A DNA stretch of 64,000 nucleotides, taken from NCBI RefSeq assembly GCF_003185655.1, contig NZ_QHJQ01000002.1, forward strand, positions 62,001 through 126,000, in the 5' to 3' direction. Below, piece after piece: positions 29,688 to 36,894 of the stretch; positions within the stretch are counted from its first letter, which is position 1; the number at the start of each line of letters is the position of its first letter. Source of the stretch: Coraliomargarita sinensis. GTDB taxonomy: Bacteria; Verrucomicrobiota; Verrucomicrobiia; Opitutales; Coraliomargaritaceae. Below the pieces are notes generated by a model. That model did not search any database, was not told the DNA's origin, and was given only the letters and a program-made list of their open reading frames with translations. A program made the position numbers and the translations under genes.

Positions 29688-29768
29688 TAGTCGTTCTTCA
29701 CTTCGAGGGGCACACGAAACACGATTCATTCGTAGCAAGCTAATAACACGCAACTGAAAGGAAATATC

Positions 29769-30122
29769 ATGAATCAGACCATAATGACAGGAAACCTCAC
29801 CGCCGATATCGAAACCCGCCAGGTTGGGGAACAACACCTCAGCAAGTTCACCCTCGCCTGTAACGAAGGGGAACGCGTGGTCTTCATTCCCGTGGAAGCT
29901 TGGAATATGGCGCACCTGCCCGATTGTCTGGCTAAAGGTGCCAAGGTGCTCGTTTCCGGATCCCTCAAGCAGAATAACTGGGAAACCGAAGACGGTGAGA
30001 AGCGCAGTCGCATCGTCCTGACCGCCTACAAGGTCGAGTTCCTCGATCCGGCACCGGAAAAACCGTCCGTACGTTCGGACCGCCCGAAGGGTAAAAACGA
30101 CGCTTGCAGCCGTGCGGCCTAG
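29769..30122 (+). CDS. ssb: Single-stranded DNA-binding protein, short paralogue
   Basis: 117 residues with one OB-fold of the SSB type (MNQTIMTGNLTADIETRQVG, FIPVEAWNMAHLPDCLAKGAKVLVSGSL, ETEDGEKRSRIVLTAYKVEFL). The C-terminus is a short basic tail (RPKGKNDACSRAA) without the acidic DDDIPF-type tip that recruits repair and replication proteins. It is therefore likely a secondary SSB. A good ribosome-binding site (AAAGGA) lies 7 bases before the ATG. It sits alone in the block between rpsJ and rplC. Confidence 0.85.
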   Translation: MNQTIMTGNLTADIETRQVGEQHLSKFTLACNEGERVVFIPVEAWNMAHLPDCLAKGAKVLVSGSLKQNNWETEDGEKRSRIVLTAYKVEFLDPAPEKPSVRSDRPKGKNDACSRAA

Positions 30123-30172
30123 TAATTGGCAACACAACAAATTTCGGAACGGAACCTAGTGGTTCGTCCAAA

Positions 30173-30228
30173 AAGTTTTTTCATGCTTCGACCAAAGCCG
30201 AAGGGCTTCGGCTACATAAAAAAAACTT
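30173..30228 (+). terminator. Strong stem-loop after the ssb-like gene
   Basis: Nested arms AAGTTTTTTCATG / CATAAAAAAAACTT enclosing AGCCGAAG / CTTCGGCT. Could terminate in either direction, although the T/A tracts are part of the outer stem. Confidence 0.55.
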
Positions 30229-30274
30229 ATTTGCTGAAGCACTCGTCGCCCGACCTCGGCTTGGGATAGCTGTA

Positions 30275-30540
30275 ATACCTCTTCGCTTTAATCTTGGTAG
30301 TTATGTGCTGCGAGCTTTTGGAGCAGCGCTAGGCGGCCGGGCAGGAGTGCGCCGAGGCGCTTGACTGCCCGGGCAACGCCGCGACCTCCAAAAGCTCGCG
30401 CATCCATTATAGACAGGCCCAAACGGCTCGCTGGCCGCGTTGGTCGCCCCCTTGCAGGGCCTCGCCCAACAGGGGACACCCGCCTTGCCAGTGAGCCTTT
30501 TGGGCTCTGCATAACTGCCAATCTTAAATCGAAGTGGTAT
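30275..30540. repeat. 266-bp element with 31-bp terminal inverted repeats and two internal hairpins
   Basis: Termini 30275-30305 and 30510-30540 are inverted copies (26 of 31 matching). Inside are two large stem-loops side by side: GCGAGCTTTTGGAG (30310-30323) with its exact complement at 30386-30399, and a 19-bp pair at 30417-30435 / 30487-30505 (17 of 19). No protein is encoded. It resembles a non-autonomous miniature element or a structured RNA locus; I cannot name the family. Confidence 0.75.
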
Positions 30541-30591
30541 AAAGGCGTCGTCCTGTTTGTTGAACCGCAAGACGCATCCTATCTTACGGGC

Positions 30592-31662
30592 TCATGCCTT
30601 TACCGCCAGTGGGGCAATCGAATCGTGGCCCACCAATTTAGCGGGGAAGAGTTTTTGTCGTTGGTTTTCCTTGCCGCGGGCCACGCCGTTCACCCAGCGC
30701 ACGACGTGGCGGATCACCGGCTGATGGTCGAAGCGCATGTGCGGGATGGCGGGCCAGCACCAAAACAGGCTGGGGTCCTGGTCGGCGCAGATCAGGGCGA
30801 CCTGCCTGAGGGCCGCGCCCCGCTTCTCGGCCAGATAGTTCCGCACCGCCAGGCAGAGCACCGGGTCCTCCACGATGATGGCGGTCGGGGGTGTGACTTT
30901 GAAGATGGCATCCAGGCAGGCGCTCAATCCCTTTGGGGATTCCTCCCAGTCCGGAAGGTTGTAGGCACCGGGAGTGATCCCCCGGTCCTTAAGCGCGTCA
31001 AAAAACGTTTGCAGGAAGAGCCCGTGTTTCGCTTTGCGGACTTCTTCGCGGACCAGCATGACAATGCGCCGGTCACCCCGCCGCTTCAGGCAAAGAAGCG
31101 CCTCCCTCAAGGCCGGCAGCTTGTCCGGGCCGGTGCCGGCAATGGACAGACCGGTCATACTCCCGAAGAGGGCAAAGGCGGGGACCACGGCTTGGGCAAA
31201 CCATTCCAAGACCGGCTTGGAGCCGCCGTTCACGATCCATACGTCAGAGGGATCTGCTCGCACCCATTTGGCCACCTTCCGAGGATCTTGCTTCAGGTCC
31301 TTCAAGGTTTTGGAGGCGAAACTGAGCCCGTGCCCCGCTGCTTCCAATTGCCGCCGCAGCTCGAGGATCAGCCGATGGCTGGAATCGTCACGCTCGTAGA
31401 GGATCATTTTGACCTGCAGGGCCGTGCGTCGGTGCTTGTTCGGCAACACGATCCGCCGTCGTCGACCCGCTCCCTGCGATTCCAGCAACCCCTCGCGTTC
31501 CAACTGTTCCAGAGCCGCCTGCACGGTATCCCCGCCTGCACTCAGCTGCTTTACCAGCGCATTGCGCCCCGGCATGGTCTCGGTCCAGGTGCCCCGAAGG
31601 ATTTCCTCGCGAAGGAAGTCGCTTGTCTGCTCGGTGGCGGATCGGATCGTTAGGCTGCGCAT
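30592..31662 (-). CDS. GntR-type HTH regulator with LacI-like ligand-binding domain
   Basis: 356 residues. N-terminal winged helix of the GntR type (TSDFLREEILRGTWTETMPGRNALVKQLSAGGDTVQAALEQLEREGLL, up to about residue 70) joined to a periplasmic-binding-like domain as in AraR/LacI regulators (HRLILELRRQLEAAGHGLSFASKTL, AIIVEDPVLCLAVRNYLAEKRG). Such hybrids usually sense sugars and repress nearby catabolic genes. No sugar genes are adjacent; it is divergent from the first PEP-CTERM gene across 152 bases, which contain two copies of GTTTGTCT (31708 and 31767 region) that could be operators. Confidence 0.88.
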   Translation of the reverse strand: MRSLTIRSATEQTSDFLREEILRGTWTETMPGRNALVKQLSAGGDTVQAALEQLEREGLLESQGAGRRRRIVLPNKHRRTALQVKMILYERDDSSHRLILELRRQLEAAGHGLSFASKTLKDLKQDPRKVAKWVRADPSDVWIVNGGSKPVLEWFAQAVVPAFALFGSMTGLSIAGTGPDKLPALREALLCLKRRGDRRIVMLVREEVRKAKHGLFLQTFFDALKDRGITPGAYNLPDWEESPKGLSACLDAIFKVTPPTAIIVEDPVLCLAVRNYLAEKRGAALRQVALICADQDPSLFWCWPAIPHMRFDHQPVIRHVVRWVNGVARGKENQRQKLFPAKLVGHDSIAPLAVKA

Positions 31663-31814
31663 GTCTTCAAGCTGAGGAATTTCGGCAGGGTTGTGAATAA
31701 AAAAACGTTTGTCTGCCCAAGTAAGCAGCTCTTTATCACCACTGTTGTGAACCCGAAACTACGGTTTGTCTAAAACAGGCAAAAATTAAGTCTCATAACC
31801 CAAGAAAATTAGAA

Positions 31815-32540
31815 ATGACACAATTTAAAACCATCACGTTCTTTGCCGCATGTTTGGCTGTGACGACAGCCGCAAACGCCTCGATGCAGCTCACATTCGG
31901 GGCTCCGGGCGGGGTCAGCTCACAAGATGGGTCGGTAACCAGTCTGACCGATAATTCACCGGAAGCCTCTTCAGATCCTCCAAATGCTCTCAGTGCCAGC
32001 GGCTTTCTTACAGGCGTCAACAACACCGACACAATCAGCTTCACGGCCACTGCATTCTCCGATTCATCCCTGGTCGGTAACGATCTGACCACCTCTACCT
32101 CTGATTCGACTGATCTCGCGCGTAACGGTGATGACGGGTGGGGGGCTCGCGATGGCGGCGGTGCAGAATCCAACATCGAATCCGATGACGGTTTTTTCGA
32201 CGCCGTGCTACTTGCTTTTGATCTTTCCGGTTTGTCGGGCAATACGGGGCTAAGGATTACAGACGTCCTTGGCGTGGATACGGGTGGCAGTGGTAGTCCA
32301 AGCATGCAGGTCATTGTGGACGGTGTCTCGACGACCACCGTGGGCGGTCTTATCGGCAGCGGGCTATCTATCGATTTGACCGACGGCGATACGCTTGCCT
32401 TCCGCGAAGACAGCGGCACAGGTAATTACCGCATTCGATCAATCACGTTTGATACTTACGCGATTCCCGAACCTTCCACCTTCGGGCTCCTCGCCGGTTG
32501 CTTCGGCCTGACGTGGGTGATGCTGCGTCGACGCACCTAA
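31815..32540 (+). CDS. PEP-CTERM exported protein
   Basis: 241 residues. Signal peptide (MTQFKTITFFAACLAVTTAANA), a beta-rich, Asp/Ser/Thr/Gly-rich middle (YRIRSITFDTY end strand) and a C-terminal PEP-CTERM sorting signal: IPEPSTFGLLAGCFGLTWVMLRRR. Such proteins are processed by exosortase and sent to the cell surface or extracellular matrix. No exosortase gene lies in the window. Function of the passenger is unknown. Confidence 0.88.
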   Translation: MTQFKTITFFAACLAVTTAANASMQLTFGAPGGVSSQDGSVTSLTDNSPEASSDPPNALSASGFLTGVNNTDTISFTATAFSDSSLVGNDLTTSTSDSTDLARNGDDGWGARDGGGAESNIESDDGFFDAVLLAFDLSGLSGNTGLRITDVLGVDTGGSGSPSMQVIVDGVSTTTVGGLIGSGLSIDLTDGDTLAFREDSGTGNYRIRSITFDTYAIPEPSTFGLLAGCFGLTWVMLRRRT

Positions 32541-32584
32541 TTATACAAAAAACCAGCTATAAATTATCAACGAATAACGTCGTC

Positions 32585-33376
32585 ATGATGAAAAATAACT
32601 TATCATCTACTGGGCCTGTAATTAGCACTGCTTTGTTCGTTTTTTTCAACACTGCTCCAATGAAGGCTGCTACTTTGGTCAACTCCTCCTTTGATCTGAA
32701 CCCGAACACGGCGGTCGATACGACCGGCACAGCTGATTGGGGGTATTTTGTTGAAGGTGTTGGATTTACCGATGGTATGACGACAGGCGTCGCTGTTAAC
32801 TTTGATGATTTAACTTTTGATGATGGTCCGGGTCCGAGTGCCGCGACCGTCTCGGAGTCCTCGCCCGGTATCGGCGAGGTCTTATATACCCCTACCGATA
32901 CGAGTGACGGGACTGGCACTGCGGATACTATTGGCTTCACTTTCGATGGCAACAACGCTGGGCAGCGTCTGCATAATATCGGTGGTGACGAAGAAATCTT
33001 TTCGATGAAATTCAATGATCTGGGTGCGGGTACACACACCATGACCTTCTATGCGGGCCACGATAACAACTCGAGGGAAATGGATATCGACTATTTCGTT
33101 TATGAGGAAGACGATGCCGAAACGAGTGCCACGCTTTCAGGTACTGGCCTCCAGTCGGGTGGTCTGGTTAATGGTAGAGGCACATACACTCTCGAATTCA
33201 GTACGGCGACTGCCAACACCGACATTGTTTTTAATCTGGGTTCAGCGGGGAGTGGAGTCGGCGCTTGGACTCTGTCGGGATATACTTTAACGACCGTTGC
33301 TGTCCCAGAACCCTCAAGTTTCGCCTTGCTCGCCGGTTGCTTCGGCCTGACTTGGGTGATGCTACGTCGCCGGTAA
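32585..33376 (+). CDS. PEP-CTERM exported protein, second copy type
   Basis: 263 residues from the ATG at 32585. Weak signal peptide (STALFVFFNTAPMKAATL), a beta-sandwich-like middle (LVNSSFDLNPNTAVDTTGTA, GAGTHTMTFYAGHDNN) and the PEP-CTERM tail VPEPSSFALLAGCFGLTWVMLRRR. The last 16 residues are identical to those of the preceding gene although the passengers are unrelated, so the sorting tail was copied or is under strong constraint. The gene follows the first with 44 bases between stop and start. Confidence 0.85.
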   Translation: MMKNNLSSTGPVISTALFVFFNTAPMKAATLVNSSFDLNPNTAVDTTGTADWGYFVEGVGFTDGMTTGVAVNFDDLTFDDGPGPSAATVSESSPGIGEVLYTPTDTSDGTGTADTIGFTFDGNNAGQRLHNIGGDEEIFSMKFNDLGAGTHTMTFYAGHDNNSREMDIDYFVYEEDDAETSATLSGTGLQSGGLVNGRGTYTLEFSTATANTDIVFNLGSAGSGVGAWTLSGYTLTTVAVPEPSSFALLAGCFGLTWVMLRRR

Positions 33377-33401
33377 TTCTGTAATCGCATACTTTTACCA
33401 T

Positions 33402-33437
33402 TGCGCCCTGCTTCTACTGGATAGGGCGCTTTTTTAT
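33402..33437 (+). terminator. Terminator after the PEP-CTERM pair
   Basis: GCGCCCT / AGGGCGC stem with a 13-base loop and six T. Confidence 0.88.
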
Positions 33438-33493
33438 GGGCCCGAAAAAGTGTTCTGTTGAACCACGCGCTGTGGTATTAGTAGGCTGACACG

Positions 33494-34195
33494 CTAAGAT
33501 TCGTCTGTGAATCGACCGACTTGTAGGAAATGAATCACGTCTTTCATGACGGATTGTTTTTTCATGATCATGGGGTGGGTGGCGTGGACGACTTTGAAGG
33601 CTTTGAGCTCTTCGGTCTTGGTGCTTTCGATCGAGACTTTGCCATCGTCTTTCCCCGGAATCATGCAGGAGTTGATCCAGTTGATGCTGCGGTCGCCGGT
33701 GATTACGCCGCACTCGAAGTCGATGGGGGGGAGCTTGTTGACAAAGCTCTCGGAGGCGGTGCCGAGTTGCTGTCCGGCGGGGCCGTTGATCATCTTGAAG
33801 AGTTTCCAGTGGCCAATGCAGTCAACGACTTCGCTGCCCCGATTGGGCGGGCTGAGCATGACGACCCGCGCTAGATTGGTTAATGGATCCGTGGCCTGGA
33901 TGTGCCGGACGACAATGCCGCCCAGGGAGTGGGTGACGAAGTGGATGCGTTCGGCGTCTTGGGTCTCGGTCTGAATGCGGGGGCGTAAGTCTATTGCCAG
34001 TTTCTCGATATCGTGGTGACGGGAATCGTAGCCGAAGTTGACCACGCGATAGCCTTCAGCTTCGAGGGCCTTTGCCATCTTCTGCATGGAGGCCGGTTGT
34101 CTGGCGAGTCCATGGAGGAGGACGACGGTTTCACTGGCGGGGAGCTGGGTAGTCATGGTGAGGAGGATTGGGATGAGTCGGGCAAGGTGCATCAT
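33494..34195 (-). CDS. Exported alpha/beta-hydrolase (lipase/PGAP1-like)
   Basis: About 233 residues. Signal peptide (MMHLARLIPILLTMTTQLPA), oxyanion region VVLLHGLARQPASM, nucleophile elbow THSLGG (Ser in FVTHSLGGIVV), and a late His in VVHATHPMIM as catalytic base. This pattern fits exported esterases of the DUF676/PGAP1-like group. The ATG at 34195 is preferred; a TTG at 34207 would add four residues. The substrate is unknown. Confidence 0.82.
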   Translation of the reverse strand: MMHLARLIPILLTMTTQLPASETVVLLHGLARQPASMQKMAKALEAEGYRVVNFGYDSRHHDIEKLAIDLRPRIQTETQDAERIHFVTHSLGGIVVRHIQATDPLTNLARVVMLSPPNRGSEVVDCIGHWKLFKMINGPAGQQLGTASESFVNKLPPIDFECGVITGDRSINWINSCMIPGKDDGKVSIESTKTEELKAFKVVHATHPMIMKKQSVMKDVIHFLQVGRFTDES

Positions 34196-34221
34196 AGGCT
34201 GTAACAAAACATACGTTCATC

Positions 34222-34308
34222 CGTAGCAGGGTTGGCTTTGCCGCCCCGCCCCGAATGTGCGCAATGCTAAGCAAGTTGCGGGTCGGGCGATGAATCAACC
34301 CGACTACG
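34222..34308. repeat. REP-like palindromic repeat
   Basis: Ends CGTAGCAGGGTTG (34222-34234) and CAACCCGACTACG (34296-34308) are inverted (11 of 13 bases), with a further GC-rich inner stem (CGCCCCGCCCC against GGGTCGGGCG). Lies in the gap between two minus-strand genes. No second copy in the window. Confidence 0.6.
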
Positions 34309-34330
34309 AAAGAAAACGTGTGAGAAGATA

Positions 34331-35809
34331 CTAGGATTGAAGGAGCTTTTTATTGTGACGATACCAGTCGCTCTGGAAACGCTCCTCCGGGTCGTAAACC
34401 TTCTTCTCACTAAGAAATTGGGTAAACTGGGGGTAGCAGCGGAGCAACTGCGCTTTGGTGGCCCAGCGGTGGTAGGTCAGGTAATAGCTGCCGCCGAGCG
34501 AGATGGCGATGTCGATGAGACGGCGGAAGGCTTCGGCTGAATGGGCGATGTGCTGCTCCGTATGATTGATGTGCAGATTGAAGATGATGCAGGCGTAGTC
34601 CTGCCTGGCCCAGGCAAGGTAGCTTTCGTCGTCTTTTTCGATGAGACGAATGGTGCCGTAGATGACATCGACGTCGTTGGCGCGAAAATCGGCCGCGGCA
34701 TTTGTCATGAATTCAGCGAGGCGGTGGCGGGGCACGTAGATTTCGGTGATCATCTCCGAGCCGGGATGCTTGCAGCCCATCTGCTCATCAATGTGGATAT
34801 GATAATCGTCCGAGTAGCTGTTCATCTGGTGTTCGTCGGACCAGTAGAGCTGGCCGTCGGTCTGGCGGTAGAAGTCGGAATAAAGCTGAAAGGCCTTCGA
34901 CTTGTCCGTGTGAGCCAGCAGGAGGAGCTGGTTCCAGATGTCGGCATCGAGTTGCTGCCGGGTTGCGTTCATCGGGGTGTCGAAGTCAGCGGGATAATAA
35001 ACCGAGAGAATGCCGCTTCGGAGAAAATCCTCGTTTGCCGGGTCGATGGAAAACTGGAAGTCACCGTAGAGTGCCCCTTCGTTGATGGCCGTTTCGAAGC
35101 GGTTCATCAGGCCGTCGACGGAACTCAGTTCAACACGTCGCTGGAGTTTCTTGCGGCGCACCAGTTGGAGGCGCACGGTGGTGATAATACCGAAGAGACC
35201 GTAACCGCCGATGGCCAGTTTGAAGAGTTCGGTGTTTTCGCTACGGCTGCAGCGTTTGACCTCGCCGTTGGCGAGCAGGATTTCGAACGATGCCACATTT
35301 GAGATGATCGGCTGCATGGTCAGACCGCGGCTGTGAATATTGGCGGCCAGAGCCCCACCTACGGTGAGCCGATCGGCTCCGGTTTGTTTCTGGGCGATGG
35401 TCCAGGGGACGGACTCATCCTGCTGTAACTCAAGCAGCTGCTCGATCAGTTCCGGCCACTGGATACCTGCCTCGACTTCCAGCAGGCCCTCTTTCCGGTT
35501 GAACATGCGTATGCGGTTGAGGGCATTAACGTCAATCAGTTGGGTGCCGGTGCCGAACTGCTGGCCGCCCATGGCGTGGCGACCGCCGCAGATAGAGATC
35601 TTTTGTCCCTGGGCCGAAGCTTGCTGAACGATGCAGCGAAGTTCATATAGTGACCTTGGCTGGTGGATCCGGGCCACCCGGGTGCGGTTGAGCTTCGAGT
35701 GGATGTCGTTGACCCAGCGCGCGGTGGTATCTCTGGCCCAGGTCGCGCAGCCGGAGGCGGCCAGCGGGATAAGGGATAAGCATTTCAGAAAGTGGCGTCG
35801 TGTTTTCAT
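34331..35809 (-). CDS. FAD-linked oxidase, Tat-exported (D-arabinono-lactone-oxidase-like)
   Basis: 492 residues. Twin-arginine-type signal (KTRRHFLKCLSLIPLAASGCA, with a possible lipid-anchor Cys), then a PCMH-type FAD-binding domain (QPRSLYELRCIVQQASAQGQKISICGGRHAMGG, ADRLTVGGALAANIHSRGL) and a C-terminal cap domain of the ALO type (YEIYVPRHRLAEF-like, HINHTEQH). Probably oxidises a sugar lactone or sugar alcohol outside the cytoplasm. Start overlaps the tetR stop by four bases, so they share a transcript. Confidence 0.85.
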   Translation of the reverse strand: MKTRRHFLKCLSLIPLAASGCATWARDTTARWVNDIHSKLNRTRVARIHQPRSLYELRCIVQQASAQGQKISICGGRHAMGGQQFGTGTQLIDVNALNRIRMFNRKEGLLEVEAGIQWPELIEQLLELQQDESVPWTIAQKQTGADRLTVGGALAANIHSRGLTMQPIISNVASFEILLANGEVKRCSRSENTELFKLAIGGYGLFGIITTVRLQLVRRKKLQRRVELSSVDGLMNRFETAINEGALYGDFQFSIDPANEDFLRSGILSVYYPADFDTPMNATRQQLDADIWNQLLLLAHTDKSKAFQLYSDFYRQTDGQLYWSDEHQMNSYSDDYHIHIDEQMGCKHPGSEMITEIYVPRHRLAEFMTNAAADFRANDVDVIYGTIRLIEKDDESYLAWARQDYACIIFNLHINHTEQHIAHSAEAFRRLIDIAISLGGSYYLTYHRWATKAQLLRCYPQFTQFLSEKKVYDPEERFQSDWYRHNKKLLQS

Positions 35810-36381
35810 TGTTTGAGAAACTGTTCGAGGAAAGTAGCCACCAGTACGGAGGCAGCGTCGTTTTCACGGACGTTGAGCTTGCCGCTTTGATTGAGCAGAC
35901 AAATGCCGTGAAGGCCCGACCAGAGCACCTTGGCTTTGCGGCGGGCGGTGCCCTTATCCGAACTGAGGGGGCGGACGGCCTGGACGACTTGGTCAAAAAT
36001 ACGGTGGATCGCCTGATGGTAGGCTTCGGAATGATGGTCCACCGGAACCGCGAAGAGAAGCGACCAGAGGTGAGGGGAGTCGCGGTGGAAATCGAGGTAG
36101 GCTTGGGAAATTTTGCGTAGACGGACCTCGGCACCCGGATTCTCGGAGGCGATGCCTTCCAGTGTTTCCGCAAAGGACGTCATGCTGCCGATGTTGATGG
36201 CAGCGGCGAGTCCATCGATATTGTCGAAGAGGTTGTAGAGCGTGCCCGGGGTGTAGCCGATAGCCTTGGCCACGTTGCGCGCGGTCAGCGCGGCCGGCCC
36301 CCTATCCATGACAAGCTTCCTCCCGGCATCGATGGTCAAGCGGGTGAGTTCTTCGCGGGTGTGATCTTTGCGTCGTGCCAT
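35806..36381 (-). CDS. TetR-family transcriptional regulator
   Basis: 191 residues. N-terminal HTH (TRLTIDAGRKLVMDRGPAALTARNVAKAIGYTPGTLYNLFDNIDGL) and a helical ligand-binding domain of the WHG type (HLWSLLFAVPVDHHSEAYHQAIHRIFDQVVQ). It overlaps the FAD-oxidase gene (ATGA). A TTGAACAATGTTCAA palindrome 0.5 kb upstream (36859-36873) is a plausible operator. Confidence 0.92.
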   Translation of the reverse strand: MARRKDHTREELTRLTIDAGRKLVMDRGPAALTARNVAKAIGYTPGTLYNLFDNIDGLAAAINIGSMTSFAETLEGIASENPGAEVRLRKISQAYLDFHRDSPHLWSLLFAVPVDHHSEAYHQAIHRIFDQVVQAVRPLSSDKGTARRKAKVLWSGLHGICLLNQSGKLNVRENDAASVLVATFLEQFLKQ

Positions 36382-36410
36382 GTTTTTGTGAGGAGAGGTG
36401 TGTGACGTGG

Positions 36411-36808
36411 CTAGTCTTGATGCGGCGTCGCCTCGGGCTTAATCGTTTCGCCCGGTTCTGCCTCCGCTTCCCGGATCGATCGAATTATTTCATGCAGAGG
36501 GCTTCGCATGAATGAGCCGTCTTCTGTCTTTTCCAAATAATCCTTCGCTAGATGCTTCGCATCATTCATCCGCTCGTCTGCCAACAATCTTTCGATTTCG
36601 CTAATGATTTGCCGGTGATATCGGTTTTCGACTTCGCGATGGTCTTGTGTGTAGAACCCTGGAACGCTGCTGAGGATGGTGGTAAACCAGATTGCGAATA
36701 CAACCCGCCGATGAGGCAGAGCGCTCTTACCCAGATGGGCTTCGCCAATAATAAGGCAACGAGAAGGCCCGCGCCGATTAATATAAGTGGGATCATCATT
36801 CCTGTCAT
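36411..36808 (-). pseudogene. Small two-helix membrane protein, frameshifted
   Basis: Read from the ATG at 36808, which has a clear ribosome-binding site (AAAGGA, 7 bases before it), the frame begins MTGMMIPLILIGAGLLVALLLAKP-type, a membrane helix. Near 36690-36700 the sense passes into another frame that gives FAIWFTTILSSVPGFY (second helix) and then a charged helical tail (NRYHRQIISEIERLL, MNDAKHLAKDYLEK, LHEIIRSIREAEAEPGE) ending at 36411. The original frame instead runs into Ser/Lys-rich nonsense and stops at 36566. One base appears to be missing. A sequencing error or a real mutation would look the same. It lies upstream of tetR and is co-oriented. Confidence 0.65.
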
Positions 36809-36858
36809 AAATTGTCCTTTCTTTGGGTTAACATTCTGAACATCGTTTAAAATAAATA

Positions 36859-36873
36859 TTGAACAATGTTCAA
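36859..36873. promoter_or_regulatory. Candidate TetR operator
   Basis: TTGAACA-A-TGTTCAA, perfect 7-bp arms, 22 bases upstream of the DUF2339 gene start and 50 bases upstream of the divergent small membrane gene. Typical size and position for a TetR operator; nearest TetR gene is at 35806-36381. Confidence 0.55.
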
Positions 36874-36894
36874 GTATATTTTTTAGTTTTTCGC

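Noticed and set aside
30288..30570. Small frames inside the 266-bp element
   Set aside because: They arise from GC-rich hairpin arms, lack start signals and overlap on both strands.
30361..31653. 430-residue plus-strand frame opposite the GntR/LacI-type regulator
   Set aside because: It is the reverse of a well-supported regulator gene; the translation has no recognisable domain and begins inside the 266-bp element.
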